Origin: Peribacillus psychrosaccharolyticus ATCC 23296 | GTDB lineage: Bacteria; Bacillota; Bacilli; Bacillales; DSM-1321 | DNA length: 59,228 nucleotides | Direction: 5' to 3' | Assembly (NCBI RefSeq): GCF_000305495.1 | Contig: NZ_AJTN02000191.1 | Coordinates: 1-59,228, forward strand | Part shown: positions 49,018-58,941 of the stretch, in pieces | How positions within the stretch are numbered: the stretch's first letter is position 1 | How the letters are laid out: each line of letters begins with the position of its first letter | The notes under the pieces: generated by a model | Database searches by the model: none | What the model saw: the letters and a program-made list of their open reading frames with translations, nothing else | Told to the model about the DNA's origin: nothing | Position numbers and translations under genes: made by a program

Positions 49018-51432
49018 TTATCCTCTTAATTCAGCGCCTGATTTTTCTTTAACGGCTGTTAGTACCTTTTCATGTGCTTTGGTTACTTCTTCGTCTGTCA
49101 ACGTCCGTTCTGGATCGAAGTATTTCAGCGAGTAGGCTAGTGATTTTTTACCAGCTTCCATGTGCTCTCCTTCATATAAGTCAAAAATACTGACTTCCTT
49201 CAGAAGGGAACCGCCTGCTTCAATAATGACCTTTTTAATATCGCCTGCTACCGTATTCGTATCAACGACTAACGCGATATCACGAGAGATGGACGGGAAG
49301 CGCGGGATTACTTGGTAAGCAATCGGCGCAACGTTAGCTTGAGCTGCATCTTTAAAGGAAAGTTCAAAGATAAACGTTTCTTTCAAATCAAGTTCCTTTT
49401 GAAGCGTTGGGTGAATCTGACCAATAAAGCCAATGACACGGCCATTCAGTAAGATCTCTGCTGTACGCCCAGGGTGCATGTCGGCAATGGTTTCAGCTTG
49501 ACGATATTCAACTTGGCTATTCAAGCCTAGTTCAGTGAATAAAGCTTCCAAAATTCCCTTGGCCACGAAGAAATCAACTGGTTTCTTCTCACCTTGCCAT
49601 AAATGTGATTCCCATAGGCCCGTCATCGCTGCAGCGATATGCTCGCGTTCTTCAGGAAGTTCTTCACCATCTTGCTTAAGGAAGACCGCTCCTATTTCAT
49701 AAAGAGCAAGTGAATCGATTGAACGGGCATTATTATATTTAAGTACTTCAAGCAGCTGTGGAACGATGCTCAATCGAAGCTGGCTGCGTTCCTCACTCAT
49801 TGGCATGGCAAGTGTTATGGATTCACGATTTTCGATGGCAAATTGTGCGGCTTTTTCCTTGCTCGTTAATGAATAAGTTATCGCTTGGTTCAAGCCTGCC
49901 CCCTCAAGAACAGAACGTGTTTTGCGGCGTTTTAATTGATAGTCAGTTAGACGGCCCGGAGCTGTTTCGCCGATTGGCAATGTTGCTGGAATATTATCAT
50001 ATCCATATAACCGAGCTGCTTCTTCAACTAGATCGGCTTCAATGGTAATATCTCCACGGCGAGTCGGCACGGTAACGATAAACGTTTCATTATCTAATTC
50101 AACACCAAACTGAAGACGGGTAAAGATGGATTCAACCTCTGATACAGTCATCGATGTACCAAGAAGGGTATTGATCTTGTCTAACGTAATCGAAATTACC
50201 TGAGGCTCCATCTTCATTTCATCAAATTCTGCTGTACCAGCGAGAACAGTTCCGCCAGCATATTCACAAATCAACTGTGCAGCTCGTTCTCCTGCAGCAC
50301 GAACACGAGCAGGATCTACACCCTTTTCAAAGCGGGCACTTGCTTCACTGCGTAGACCATGATCCTTCGAAGCTTTGCGGACAACTGTTCCTGCAAAATA
50401 AGCTGATTCAATAATAACGGTCGTTGTATCCTGTCTTACTTCAGAATTTGCTCCACCCATAACACCTGCAATCGCAACAGGCTCCGTACCATTTGTAATC
50501 ACAAGATGTTCAGCTGTTAATGTGCGTTCTGCTTCATCTAAAGTGATTATTTTTTCAGCATCCTTTGCTCTTCTTACCACAATCTCCTTTGAACCAAGAC
50601 GATCGTAATCAAATGCATGAAGCGGTTGACCATATTCCAGCAGAATGTAGTTGGTAATATCAACGACGTTGTTATGAGGACGGATACCGCTTGCCATTAA
50701 ACGAGTCTGCATCCATAACGGCGAAGGTCCAATTTTCACATCTTTAATCACTTTCGCAATATAAAGCGGGTTATCCTCAGCATTGTCTACTTTAATATTG
50801 ATGAAATCAGATGCTTTTTCAGCAGCTTCTTCCGTTGAAATTCCCGGCCATTTCACTTCACGTCCTAAAATCGCTCCAACTTCATAAGCCACACCAAGCA
50901 TACTTAGCGCATCCGAACGATTCGGAGTTAATCCTAGTTCAAGAATCTCATCGTCAAGACCCAGCGCTAGTAAGGCGTCTGTACCTACTTCAACATCACT
51001 TGGAAAAACAAAGATTCCAGTCGCATATTCCTTGGCAACCAACTTAGAATCGATACCAAGCTCTTTTAGTGAACAAATCATTCCGTGTGATGCTTCTCCG
51101 CGAAGTTTCGCTTTTTTAATTTTGAAGTTACCAGGTAATACAGCTCCAACAGTAGCTACAGCTACTTTTTGACCTTTATCCACGTTTGGCGCTCCGCAAA
51201 CGATTTGAACGGTTTCACTTCCAAGGTCAACTTGGCAGACATTTAATTTATCAGCGTTTGGATGCGGTTCACGTTCAACAACATGACCGATCACAATACC
51301 TTTTAATCCTTCACTCTTCTTTTCTACTCCTTCAACCTCTATGCCGCTTTTTGTAATTTTTTCTGCCAGCTCATCAGCGCTGATGCCTGAAAGATCTACA
51401 TACTCCTGCAGCCATTTATAAGATACAAACAT
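49018..51432 (-). CDS. pheT: phenylalanyl-tRNA synthetase beta subunit
   Basis: 804 residues. EMAP/tRNA-binding domain near 40-150 ([21 protein letters not shown]), B3/B4 and B5 domains in the middle, and a C-terminal anticodon-binding FDX-ACB domain ([13 protein letters not shown] ... [14 protein letters not shown]). With PheS it charges tRNA-Phe. 20 bp after pheS. Confidence 0.97.
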   Translation of the reverse strand: MFVSYKWLQEYVDLSGISADELAEKITKSGIEVEGVEKKSEGLKGIVIGHVVEREPHPNADKLNVCQVDLGSETVQIVCGAPNVDKGQKVAVATVGAVLPGNFKIKKAKLRGEASHGMICSLKELGIDSKLVAKEYATGIFVFPSDVEVGTDALLALGLDDEILELGLTPNRSDALSMLGVAYEVGAILGREVKWPGISTEEAAEKASDFINIKVDNAEDNPLYIAKVIKDVKIGPSPLWMQTRLMASGIRPHNNVVDITNYILLEYGQPLHAFDYDRLGSKEIVVRRAKDAEKIITLDEAERTLTAEHLVITNGTEPVAIAGVMGGANSEVRQDTTTVIIESAYFAGTVVRKASKDHGLRSEASARFEKGVDPARVRAAGERAAQLICEYAGGTVLAGTAEFDEMKMEPQVISITLDKINTLLGTSMTVSEVESIFTRLQFGVELDNETFIVTVPTRRGDITIEADLVEEAARLYGYDNIPATLPIGETAPGRLTDYQLKRRKTRSVLEGAGLNQAITYSLTSKEKAAQFAIENRESITLAMPMSEERSQLRLSIVPQLLEVLKYNNARSIDSLALYEIGAVFLKQDGEELPEEREHIAAAMTGLWESHLWQGEKKPVDFFVAKGILEALFTELGLNSQVEYRQAETIADMHPGRTAEILLNGRVIGFIGQIHPTLQKELDLKETFIFELSFKDAAQANVAPIAYQVIPRFPSISRDIALVVDTNTVAGDIKKVIIEAGGSLLKEVSIFDLYEGEHMEAGKKSLAYSLKYFDPERTLTDEEVTKAHEKVLTAVKEKSGAELRG

Positions 51433-51452
51433 GATAGGTCCTCCTTTTAAAT

Positions 51453-52496
51453 TTATTCTGATTCATGGGTGTGAAATTGCTTTAAGAAACGCAGATCATT
51501 TGTATAGAAATGGCGGATATCATCAACGCCGTATTTAAGCATGGCAATACGCTCTACACCGATTCCGAATGCAAATCCAGAATATGTTTTCGAATCGAAA
51601 CCAGCCATTTCTAGTACGTTTGGATGGACCATACCACCGCCAAGTACTTCAATCCAGCCAGTGTGCTTACAAACACTGCAGCCTTTGCCGCTGCAAATTT
51701 TACACGAGATATCAATTTCAACGGATGGTTCAGTGAATGGGAAGAAACTTGGACGAAGACGAATTTCCCGATCTTGACCGAATACTTTCTTCGCAAATAC
51801 TTCAAGGGTTCCTTTCAAATCGCTCATGCTGATGTTTTCATCAATCACAAGACCTTCGATTTGCATGAATTGATGTGAGTGCGTTGCATCATCATTATCT
51901 CGACGATACACTTTACCAGGACAAATGATTTTAACCGGACCTATCCCTTTATGCATCTCCATGGTACGTGCTTGAACAGGAGATGTATGTGTACGCATAA
52001 GAATTTCATCAGTAATATAGAAAGAATCCTGCATATCACGTGCTGGATGACTTTTCGGCAGATTTAACGCTTCAAAGTTATAATAATCGCTTTCCACTTC
52101 AGGACCTTCAGCAACTGTATAACCCATCCCAATGAACAAGTCTTCAATATCTTCAACAATGCGAGTTAATGGATGTTGGTTTCCCTTATTAACTGGACGT
52201 CCTGGAAGGGTTACATCGATTTTCTCAGAGGCTAGTTGTGCGTTAACAGCTGCTGTTTCAAAAGCATGCTGTTTTTCTTCGATTTTTGAAGCAATCGCAG
52301 CACGAACATCATTAGCCAATGCACCAATTTTCGGACGTTCCTCAGCAGATAATTTCCCCATGCCTCGTAATACCTCAGTAATCGGTCCTTTTTTCCCTAA
52401 ATATGCAACACGAATATCATTTAATTCCTTTAATTCGGTCGCTTCGGTTGCCTTTTGCAGCGCTTCCTGCTGCAGTTCAAGCAGACGTTCTTGCAT
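51453..52496 (-). CDS. pheS: phenylalanyl-tRNA synthetase alpha subunit
   Basis: Catalytic subunit, class II synthetase core. [25 protein letters not shown]-type motif, [21 protein letters not shown] (motif 2 and Phe pocket) and [14 protein letters not shown] (motif 3). 347 residues. Controlled by the T-box upstream. Confidence 0.97.
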   Translation of the reverse strand: MQERLLELQQEALQKATEATELKELNDIRVAYLGKKGPITEVLRGMGKLSAEERPKIGALANDVRAAIASKIEEKQHAFETAAVNAQLASEKIDVTLPGRPVNKGNQHPLTRIVEDIEDLFIGMGYTVAEGPEVESDYYNFEALNLPKSHPARDMQDSFYITDEILMRTHTSPVQARTMEMHKGIGPVKIICPGKVYRRDNDDATHSHQFMQIEGLVIDENISMSDLKGTLEVFAKKVFGQDREIRLRPSFFPFTEPSVEIDISCKICSGKGCSVCKHTGWIEVLGGGMVHPNVLEMAGFDSKTYSGFAFGIGVERIAMLKYGVDDIRHFYTNDLRFLKQFHTHESE

Positions 52497-52536
52497 GATG
52501 TTTCCTCCTTATAAAAAAAGATTTTTGGAACACAAA

Positions 52537-52803
52537 AAAACCCCATCCCAGAAAGGGACGAGGTTTATGTATCGCGGTACCACCCTTATTAGCACCAAAA
52601 TCACCAAGGGTGCTCACTTAATTTAGATAACGGCTTTTCGCCGGGGCATCTTTCGATCACATAAAGAGACCATCCCGATGCCGACTCAAGAGTTGAATTC
52701 ACAAAAAGCGCGCCATAAAATGCTCTCAGTCTCGGCATTTTTTCCCTGAATGGTTGAGTTTTGCTACTGGTCTCCGTCACAGTCGATTAACTTTATACAA
52801 TTG
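52537..52803 (-). promoter_or_regulatory. T-box leader of pheST, probable tRNA-Phe specificity
   Basis: T-box core AAGGGTGGTACCGCGAT on the minus strand at 52588-52572. The terminator at 52566-52537 (AAACCTCGTCCC-TTTCT-GGGATGGGGTTT then T run, two G-U pairs) can be replaced by the antiterminator. In Stem I, GAATTCAAC near 52696 fits a UUC phenylalanine specifier followed by A. Not folded computationally. Confidence 0.92.
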
Positions 52804-52809
52804 TGTTTT

Positions 52810-52838
52810 ATTATAGTATAAATCAGGATGGGTAGCAA
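52810..52838 (-). promoter_or_regulatory. SigA-type promoter of pheST
   Basis: TTGCTA (52838-52833), 17-bp spacer, TATAAT (52815-52810), just past the ysgA stop at 52844. Confidence 0.72.
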
Positions 52839-52843
52839 ATCGA

Positions 52844-53605
52844 TTATGAATTTTTTCTCAGGTAATACATTAAAATTCCTGCTGCAATCCCCACATTGAG
52901 TGACTCACTTCTACCGTGAATGGGAATATACAGGTTCTGAGACGTTTTAGCGAGCAATTCCTTACTCACTCCCTGCCCCTCATTACCAACTAAAAGCGCA
53001 AATTTCTCTGTTTTTTCAACTTGTTCAAACGGTACAGCTCCTTCAAGCGCAGTACCGTAAACTGGTACTTCCTGACCCATCAATGAATCAATTACCTCTG
53101 AAAGATTAGCCTTGATAACCGGCATATGAAATATACTACCTTGTGTTGAACGAATGACCTTCGAGTTATACACATCTGCACAGCCTTCGCCTAAAATAAC
53201 AGCATCCATTCCTGCTGCATCAGCTGTCCGAATTATGGTCCCGATATTGCCTGGATCCTGAACGGCATCAACCAGGAGTAGTCTTTGGGGATTAATCTCA
53301 CTTAAATTCTGCGTCTTCTGCTCACATACCGCAGCAATTCCCTGTGGTGTTTCTGTATCACAAATTACTTTCATCACTTCTTTTGCCACATAAATAATTT
53401 CAGTATCTTCTATTGTAAAGCCCGCAGGTAATTCCGTATCTTGGCTAATAATCACTTCTTGGACATTATTCTTTTCTTTTAACGCTTCCTCAACAAGATG
53501 AAATCCTTCAATTAAATAGCGGCCGGATTTATCTCTTTCTTTCTTGGTTAATAGCTTCTTCCATTGCTTTACTTTAGTGTTTTTAACTGATTCGATATAG
53601 TTCAA
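52844..53605 (-). CDS. ysgA: SpoU/TrmH-family RNA 2'-O-methyltransferase YsgA
   Basis: 253 residues. N-terminal substrate-binding region ESVKNTKVKQWKKLLTKKERD, then the SPOUT knot motifs: VDAVQDPGNIGTIIRTADAAG, LLVGNEGQGVS and SLNVGIAAGILMYYL. Probably a 23S rRNA methylase; the exact site is unknown. Divergent from sspI. Confidence 0.92.
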   Translation of the reverse strand: MNYIESVKNTKVKQWKKLLTKKERDKSGRYLIEGFHLVEEALKEKNNVQEVIISQDTELPAGFTIEDTEIIYVAKEVMKVICDTETPQGIAAVCEQKTQNLSEINPQRLLLVDAVQDPGNIGTIIRTADAAGMDAVILGEGCADVYNSKVIRSTQGSIFHMPVIKANLSEVIDSLMGQEVPVYGTALEGAVPFEQVEKTEKFALLVGNEGQGVSKELLAKTSQNLYIPIHGRSESLNVGIAAGILMYYLRKNS

Positions 53606-53721
53606 GGCTGAACTCTCCTTTTATGCTGACTGATTTTCCTATTATAACGTAATTTGCATACATAATGCATGCCGATCTGTGCAAGCTATCAATGTGAGTA
53701 CTGAATGAGGAGGATAAAAAA

Positions 53722-53934
53722 ATGAACCTGAATTTACGTAATGCCATTATTCACAACGTTACAGGGAATACCCAAGAACAATTACAGGACACAATTGTAG
53801 ATGCCATTCAGAACGGAGAAGAAAAAATGCTTCCAGGCCTTGGCGTTTTGTTCGAAGTCATTTGGCAAAATGCAAGTGAATCAGAAAAGGCAGAAATGCT
53901 CCAGCTTCTCGAAACAGGATTAAAAACACAATAG
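53722..53934 (+). CDS. sspI: small acid-soluble spore protein I
   Basis: 70-residue minor SASP found in the spore core: [20 protein letters not shown], then [16 protein letters not shown]. Strong GAGGAGG before the ATG. Expected to be SigG-dependent; a possible CATACAT lies upstream, but I cannot place a -35 with it. Confidence 0.95.
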   Translation: MNLNLRNAIIHNVTGNTQEQLQDTIVDAIQNGEEKMLPGLGVLFEVIWQNASESEKAEMLQLLETGLKTQ

Positions 53935-53954
53935 CCTTAGGCTATTGTGTTTTT
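53924..53954 (+). terminator. terminator of sspI
   Basis: AAACACAATAGCC-TTA-GGCTATTGTGTTT; the left arm includes the stop codon. A T run follows. Confidence 0.88.
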
Positions 53955-54010
53955 AAATTTCGAGCCATATGTGTACGACCAACCCTGTATATCTCTCATC
54001 AAACAAAAAA

Positions 54011-54033
54011 GCCATCGAGGTTTTCTCGACAGC
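54011..54033 (-). terminator. terminator of the short stress-protein gene
   Basis: GCTGTCGAG-AAAAC-CTCGATGGC followed by TTTTTTG on the minus strand; another member of the GCTGTCGAG stem family. Confidence 0.85.
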
Positions 54034-54049
54034 CTAATACATTTACTGA

Positions 54050-54739
54050 TTACAAATGATCGGTGTTGATTCGATTTTTCAGTTGCTCATCATGAATGAG
54101 TGCATTTCCATCATTATCGAGTTGAACATCGTCCGCCTCATTAGTTAATTCCCGTCCAATTATATTCGATTCTTTTGTCTTAGATGAAACAGGATCAGCA
54201 TTGGGATCACTTACGGGCTGTCTAGACTCAAAGTCTTTTACTTGCTCCGCTTCACTTGGTGATTGTTCATTGGTTTGATACGTTGTCTTTTCACCATCAG
54301 GGATTGATGTTTTCGTCACAGGCAGCGTATCCTTTTTATTTTGCTGTTTATGTGGTTTTACTTGCTCCATATAGCCTGCTTTTGTCCCTTCAACAAGGTG
54401 TGAACCTTCGTTTACCAAAACGACTACTTTTCCTTCATTAATTTCTTTCATATATGCATGCGCCTCTGTGTCAGATAAACCTGCACCGGCAAGTTTGTCT
54501 GTTAAATCTTCTTTTCCAATATTCATAAAAATCCTAGCTACCTTATCTACCAGTGATTCGTCATCTTCATCTGAAAACGTTTTTACATGTTCGAGCCCTT
54601 TTTCATCCAATCTTTCTAGTTCCTCTTCACTGCTTGCTAACACCGTTATTTCTTTTCCTTTGTATCCTTTGGCTTGAAGTGCTTGTATTTCTTGAATCAC
54701 TTCATTTTGATGAAATACTCCATATACCTTCGTTTCCAT
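54050..54739 (-). CDS. general stress protein 17M (YflT)-family protein, short paralogue
   Basis: 229 residues. The N-terminal YflT domain spans about 1-110 (VYGVFHQNEVIQEIQALQAKGYKGKEITVLASSEEELE, then AGLSDTEAHAYMKEINEGKVVVLV). The rest is a hydrophilic, probably disordered tail rich in Lys, Glu and Ser. ATG 54739 has GGAGG at 7 nt; the ATG at 54745 is too close. Paralogue of the next gene. A SigB-type promoter lies upstream, and the family belongs to the general stress regulon in B. subtilis. Function unknown. Confidence 0.85.
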   Translation of the reverse strand: METKVYGVFHQNEVIQEIQALQAKGYKGKEITVLASSEEELERLDEKGLEHVKTFSDEDDESLVDKVARIFMNIGKEDLTDKLAGAGLSDTEAHAYMKEINEGKVVVLVNEGSHLVEGTKAGYMEQVKPHKQQNKKDTLPVTKTSIPDGEKTTYQTNEQSPSEAEQVKDFESRQPVSDPNADPVSSKTKESNIIGRELTNEADDVQLDNDGNALIHDEQLKNRINTDHL

Positions 54740-54775
54740 AATCATTCCTCCCTAGTTTTTTCCATATACCTATTA

Positions 54776-54800
54776 ATACCCATAGGAAGGATTACTAAAC
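54776..54800 (-). promoter_or_regulatory. SigB-type promoter of the short stress paralogue
   Basis: GTTTAG (54800-54795), 13-bp spacer, GGGTAT (54781-54776), close to the SigB consensus GTTTAA-N12-14-GGGTAT. Confidence 0.8.
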
Positions 54801-54837
54801 GATTTTTCTCCCCCTCCAGCCTCGTAACAAATGAAAA

Positions 54838-54862
54838 AGCTATCGAGAATTTCTCGACAGCT
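54838..54862 (-). terminator. terminator of the long stress-protein gene
   Basis: AGCTGTCGAGA-AAT-TCTCGATAGCT then TTTTCATT on the minus strand. Same stem family as 54011. Confidence 0.85.
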
Positions 54863-54873
54863 TCCACATTTCA

Positions 54874-55983
54874 TTAATAAGTTTTTCTTGATGATTTAGT
54901 CTCTTCATCATTTGGATTTAAGGTACGGCTGATGACTTTGTATCCTTTTTCATCCATTTGTTCATCGCGCATAGTGGGCTCATTTTTTTCTTCTTTTTTG
55001 GTTTCTGAATCTAAATCAAAGCGACTGTGACTGTTTGCAGCATAGCCAACTGTATTTAAATTGTCTTCATCTTTGACCAATTCATCCGTTGTCGGATGGT
55101 TGACCTGGCGAGATGCTCCTTTTGTTGTCACAGGAGTGTTATGATTTGGATTCCCTTCACTATTTCCTTGTGTTGGCGGGAAAACCGCTGTATTTGGATC
55201 ATTCTCTTCCCCATCAAAACGGTCTCGGCTGCTTTCTGCATACCCCACATCATTCAGCTTTTTTTCGTTGTCTACTCTATCTTCTGTTAACGCCTTTTCA
55301 TCTAAATCAAAATTATGGTGCTTTATATCACCTGTTGTTGAATCACTTGGTTGACCATTAAAGCGACCTCGGCTTCGTTCTTCATAGCCAACTTCATTCA
55401 TTTTTTCATCAGTAACCAAATCATCACTTGGATCGTATATTGGACGCTCTGCTACATTTCCTGTTACAACAGTATGATCTTCTTCTTGTGGAAGAGCATT
55501 GCTTGTAGTAGAAGGGAAAATATTAGGATCAGGATTGTTCGTTATACCTGATGAAATTGAATTTTTTTCTCTTAAATCAATTTCTTCTTGTTTGCTGGTT
55601 AAAGCAACACCTGGTTCATTAGTCACAGTTCCTTCTCCAACGTTGCCCGTTCCTTCGACAAGAACTAATACCCTGCCATCTTTCACATCTTCTGTATAAG
55701 CTTCTGCTTCTCTAGTTGATAAGCCTACATTCGAAAGACGTTCTGATAAACTATCCCGGTTGTCGTCTACGAAAAAGTGGACAATTTTATCAAAAAATGA
55801 ATCGTCTTCAGTAACTACCGTATTCACATCCACAGTACGGTTAAGATTGTCTAAATTCATTGTTTCTTCATTCTTAGCTACGACTGTAATATCGTCGCTT
55901 GCATAACCTTTTGCTTTAAGTGTATTAATCGCTCTAATTGTTTCTGCATTTGAATCAAATACTCCATATACGGATTTAGTCAT
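54874..55983 (-). CDS. general stress protein 17M (YflT)-family protein with long repeated tail
   Basis: 369 residues. YflT domain at about 1-112 (VYGVFDSNAETIRAINTLKAKGYASDDITVVAKNEE, then DGRVLVLVEGTG). The tail of some 250 residues is acidic and low in hydrophobics, with four degenerate repeats built on VGYxxxSRxRFDG (EVGYEERSRGRFNG, DVGYAESSRDRFDGEE, TVGYAANSHSRFDLD, and a weaker KGYKVISRTLN). No membrane segment or signal peptide. A SigB-type promoter precedes it. Probably stress-induced, function unknown; the tail resembles hydrophilin-like sequences (inference). Confidence 0.85.
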   Translation of the reverse strand: MTKSVYGVFDSNAETIRAINTLKAKGYASDDITVVAKNEETMNLDNLNRTVDVNTVVTEDDSFFDKIVHFFVDDNRDSLSERLSNVGLSTREAEAYTEDVKDGRVLVLVEGTGNVGEGTVTNEPGVALTSKQEEIDLREKNSISSGITNNPDPNIFPSTTSNALPQEEDHTVVTGNVAERPIYDPSDDLVTDEKMNEVGYEERSRGRFNGQPSDSTTGDIKHHNFDLDEKALTEDRVDNEKKLNDVGYAESSRDRFDGEENDPNTAVFPPTQGNSEGNPNHNTPVTTKGASRQVNHPTTDELVKDEDNLNTVGYAANSHSRFDLDSETKKEEKNEPTMRDEQMDEKGYKVISRTLNPNDEETKSSRKTY

Positions 55984-56028
55984 TATCTATATTCCTCCTT
56001 AAGATGCTTTCGTTGTCATATCTACTAT

Positions 56029-56053
56029 GTACCCGGTACAAAAGATCTTAAAC
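56029..56053 (-). promoter_or_regulatory. SigB-type promoter of the long stress paralogue
   Basis: GTTTAA (56053-56048), 13-bp spacer, GGGTAC (56034-56029). The same geometry as the promoter of the short paralogue. Confidence 0.8.
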
Positions 56054-56085
56054 GAAAAGATTATCCTTCAGAAAAGTAAAAAAAT

Positions 56086-56111
56086 AAAAAGGGTGCCCTT
56101 TAGCACCCTTT
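56086..56111 (-). terminator. terminator of ysdC
   Basis: AAAGGGTGC-TAAAGG-GCACCCTTT followed by TTATTTTTTTAC on the minus strand, a few bases past the ysdC stop. Confidence 0.88.
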
Positions 56112-56117
56112 CGTTTG

Positions 56118-57206
56118 TTAAGTAAATGTTAATGTATCAACTGTTTCACGGTCTAATTTTTTAATAACTTCCACAAGTAATTTAACCGTATGTTCATAAT
56201 CATCACGATTAAGCATAGCGGCATGTGAATGGATATAACGAGTAGAAATCGTAATCGCAAGCGCCGGTACACCGTTAGCAGTTAAGTGAATCGCCCCTGC
56301 GTCTGTTCCGCCTCCTGGAATCGATTCATATTGATAAGGAATATTGAATTCTTCCGCTGTATGAACGACTAAATCACGGAGTCCTTTATGAGAGATCATC
56401 GAGGCATCATACAGAATTATTTGAGGACCGCTCCCCAATTTCCCCTGTGATTCTTTATCACTGATTCCCGGTGTATCCCCCGCCGTTCCTACATCAACAG
56501 CAAAGCCGATATCTGGTTTAATCATAGACGTTGACGTTTTCGCTCCACGGAAACCGACTTCCTCCTGAACTGCCCCCACACCATATACGATATTCGGATG
56601 GTTCATACCATCAAGCTGCTTAAGTACATCAATGGCAATCGCACAGCCAATGCGGTTATCCCAAGCCTTAGCAAGCAATAACTTTTCATTATTCATTACT
56701 GTAAATTCAAAGTATGGTACGACCATATCTCCTGGTCTTACTCCCCAATCCTTAGCTTCCTTAGCACTTGAAGCACCAATATCAATGAACATGTCCTTTA
56801 AGTCGACAGGTTTTTTTCGTGCTTCGGGAGTCAGGATATGGGGTGGCTTAGAACCAATAATCCCCGTCAAATCTCCACTTTTCGTAACAACGGTTACCCG
56901 TTGAGCAAGAAGGACCTGAGACCACCATCCTCCAAGAGGCTGAAACCAGAGAAAACCTTTTGAGTCGATTCTAGTAACCATAAATCCAACCTCATCTAAA
57001 TGCCCTGAGATGACAATTTTTGGTCCACCCTCTTTTCCGATTTTCTTTGCTATCAGACTACCAATACCATCAATGACGACTTCATCCGCGTAGGGAGTAA
57101 TATATTCACGCATCAATTCTCTAACTTCCCCTTCGTTCCCTGGTACCCCTTTTGCATCGGTAAGACGTTTGAGCATCCTTACAGTTTCATCTAATTCTGC
57201 CACCAA
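56118..57206 (-). CDS. ysdC: M42-family aminopeptidase YsdC
   Basis: 362 residues. Metal site of the M42 family: [41 protein letters not shown] (catalytic Glu pair) and [22 protein letters not shown], with late [10 protein letters not shown] cytosolic, tetrahedral dodecamer-type metallo-aminopeptidase, often glutamyl-specific. Confidence 0.93.
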   Translation of the reverse strand: MVAELDETVRMLKRLTDAKGVPGNEGEVRELMREYITPYADEVVIDGIGSLIAKKIGKEGGPKIVISGHLDEVGFMVTRIDSKGFLWFQPLGGWWSQVLLAQRVTVVTKSGDLTGIIGSKPPHILTPEARKKPVDLKDMFIDIGASSAKEAKDWGVRPGDMVVPYFEFTVMNNEKLLLAKAWDNRIGCAIAIDVLKQLDGMNHPNIVYGVGAVQEEVGFRGAKTSTSMIKPDIGFAVDVGTAGDTPGISDKESQGKLGSGPQIILYDASMISHKGLRDLVVHTAEEFNIPYQYESIPGGGTDAGAIHLTANGVPALAITISTRYIHSHAAMLNRDDYEHTVKLLVEVIKKLDRETVDTLTFT

Positions 57207-57258
57207 GTACTCCCCCTCAAAACTTATGTATATCCATTATTATACAACATCTTTATGC

Positions 57259-57753
57259 TTAGTACCCTTGTTTCTGCCGATCATAGTTAATTTGGTTTTT
57301 ATCCACGTAAGCCCGCTCTATGTCTTCACCGGAAAAACCAAGCAGGTTCCCTAGCGCTAGATAGTTCTTAAATACTTGTCGATACGCAGACTTTGTTCTT
57401 TCTTGATCAAACAATACAATATCTCTATACAATGTGATAAACATAGCCGTAGGTTCTTGTCCCTTATCTAAACCATCAGTCATATCTTTAACTGTATCTC
57501 TGAACTCACAGGCGATGCCCAGTGACAAAATAAAGTGAACACCATCAACATATTCAGCTAGGATAGTTTCTTTAGCTGCTGGTCCTTTTAGGCTCCAAAA
57601 TTTGAAGCATCTCGTTTCATTTGCTAGCTCACCTAACTCCACCAGCAGAGCTAGAATTTTGTTCTCAATTAAATCCGTGTTTTGCAACCCATGCTTTTCC
57701 TCAATATGACGATCCAGGGCTTCCTGCATCTCAAATAGTTTTTCTACATTCAT
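57259..57753 (-). CDS. dUTP diphosphatase (all-alpha, dUTPase_2 type)
   Basis: 164 residues of the dimeric all-alpha dUTPase/MazG-like superfamily: KILALLVELGELANETRCFKFWS supplies the ExxE(12)-like metal site and LAEYVDGVHFILSLGI the second half. Hydrolyses dUTP to dUMP. This is unlike the trimeric beta dUTPases. Divergent from ysdB. Confidence 0.88.
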   Translation of the reverse strand: MNVEKLFEMQEALDRHIEEKHGLQNTDLIENKILALLVELGELANETRCFKFWSLKGPAAKETILAEYVDGVHFILSLGIACEFRDTVKDMTDGLDKGQEPTAMFITLYRDIVLFDQERTKSAYRQVFKNYLALGNLLGFSGEDIERAYVDKNQINYDRQKQGY

Positions 57754-57803
57754 CTCGAACCACTCTCTTTCATGCTTTATCTTTGAAAATTATATCAAAA
57801 ATT

Positions 57804-57829
57804 TGAAACCTATTGAAAATCTATCCGTA
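57804..57829 (+). promoter_or_regulatory. SigW-type promoter of ysdB
   Basis: TGAAAC (57804-57809), 16-bp spacer, CGTA (57826-57829): exact match to the SigW consensus TGAAAC-N16-CGTA. Located 41 bp before the GTG start. ysdB belongs to the SigW regulon in B. subtilis. Confidence 0.88.
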
Positions 57830-57869
57830 TATATACTACTACTTCTGTAAATACAAGGAGGAAAACCCC

Positions 57870-58250
57870 GTGATTCTATTATTCCGGTTACTTATATTCG
57901 TTTTTATCCTGTTCCTAGTATATACAGCTATAAAATATATACTAAGTCCTAAAAGGAAGCTAGAACTTGCTCATGAGCACAAAAAGTACTTTTTCCTAGA
58001 TGATCATCAGGATATTCGGAAAAATTTTTTATTAACCTATAAGGGTGCATTATTCGAAGGAGAAAAATACCTTGGTACAACGGATGAAGCCTTTGAAGTG
58101 GTTTCCATTTTCATCTGGCCAAAAAGTACTGCAGCCCTGCAAGGCTTAGAACGAAAGGACTTTCTATATATTCAATCCGAGATTACACGCAATTATCCGA
58201 ATGCCGTAATCGACTGGAAAAGTCCCGTTAAAGAATTTTTAAAAGAATAA
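57870..58250 (+). CDS. ysdB: SigW-pathway membrane protein YsdB
   Basis: 126 residues. N-terminal membrane anchor (ILLFRLLIFVFILFLVYTAIKYIL), then a small cytosolic domain: KKYFFLDDHQDIRKNFLLTYKGALFEGEKYLG and VSIFIWPKS. The GTG at 57870 is 8 nt from AAGGAGG and puts the anchor at the very N-terminus; the frame is open upstream but overlaps the SigW-type promoter, so the GTG is chosen. Envelope-stress related by regulation; mechanism unknown. Confidence 0.9.
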   Translation: MILLFRLLIFVFILFLVYTAIKYILSPKRKLELAHEHKKYFFLDDHQDIRKNFLLTYKGALFEGEKYLGTTDEAFEVVSIFIWPKSTAALQGLERKDFLYIQSEITRNYPNAVIDWKSPVKEFLKE

Positions 58251-58258
58251 GAAACTCA

Positions 58259-58289
58259 CAAAGACTGTCGAGAATCCTCGGCAGTCTTT
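58259..58289. terminator. bidirectional terminator between ysdB and the TVP38 gene
   Basis: AAAGACTGTCGAG-AATC-CTCGGCAGTCTTT (one G-U) between convergent genes, T-rich on the plus side; related to the GCTGTCGAG family. Confidence 0.85.
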
Positions 58290-58304
58290 CTTTGATCACC
58301 TATG

Positions 58305-58880
58305 TTATCCCGCGCTATTCTGTGAAAAAAATTCTTTCCAAGGAATAACCGTTTGCTTTTCCCTTACCAGATAAAATAGCAGCGACAGTGATAGTAGAAG
58401 TAAAATGATTAAGGTTGGGCTAAATGCCCGAATATAATTGCCGAAAATGGTATATATAAAAGCAAGTGGTATATTCGTTAAAAACGAGGCATAGGAGTAA
58501 TCTTTTAGGCCTTTCTTTGTTTCCATTAAACACAGTGATAACAAGTGATAGTGAATGAAGGGAATTAAACGTAAAACAGCAACTTGTTGACTATTTAACT
58601 TTCTGTTTCCGAAACACTTATTCTTCATTTGCAATATTCGAGCCATAAATCTGGGAAACTGATGCACAGCCACATAGAAGGCAATGCATGATAATGTTAA
58701 ACCAATTACCGAATACAGTGTCCCTGCAAAAGCACCAAATAATATCCCGCCGGTAATACAGACTACCACAACAGGTATAAATAAGAACTGCCTTAAGACA
58801 TGAAATACAATAAAGAAAATGGGTGCCATAATGGACCCTGTCTGGAGGAAACTCATAATAAGGGTGAGTTTTTGTTCCAA
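58305..58880 (-). CDS. TVP38/TMEM64-family membrane protein
   Basis: 191 residues with about five hydrophobic segments; the GGILFGAFAGTLYSVIGLTLSC and RFMARILQM region fits the SNARE-associated/VTT (DedA-like) fold. Inner-membrane, probably lipid-related, function unknown. The frame is open to 58970, but that would overlap the previous gene; TTG 58880 with GGAGGG at 7 nt is the likely start. It does not share B. subtilis synteny that I recall. Confidence 0.85.
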   Translation of the reverse strand: MEQKLTLIMSFLQTGSIMAPIFFIVFHVLRQFLFIPVVVVCITGGILFGAFAGTLYSVIGLTLSCIAFYVAVHQFPRFMARILQMKNKCFGNRKLNSQQVAVLRLIPFIHYHLLSLCLMETKKGLKDYSYASFLTNIPLAFIYTIFGNYIRAFSPTLIILLLLSLSLLFYLVREKQTVIPWKEFFSQNSAG

Positions 58881-58941
58881 CGTTTTGCCCTCCCTGTTTA
58901 TTCTCAGCTGTTCCTTACAGCATATCCTCAGTCTGCTTGTA

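Noticed and set aside
53640-53721. SigG promoter of sspI
   Set aside because: A CATACAT is present, but no acceptable -35 lies at the needed distance.
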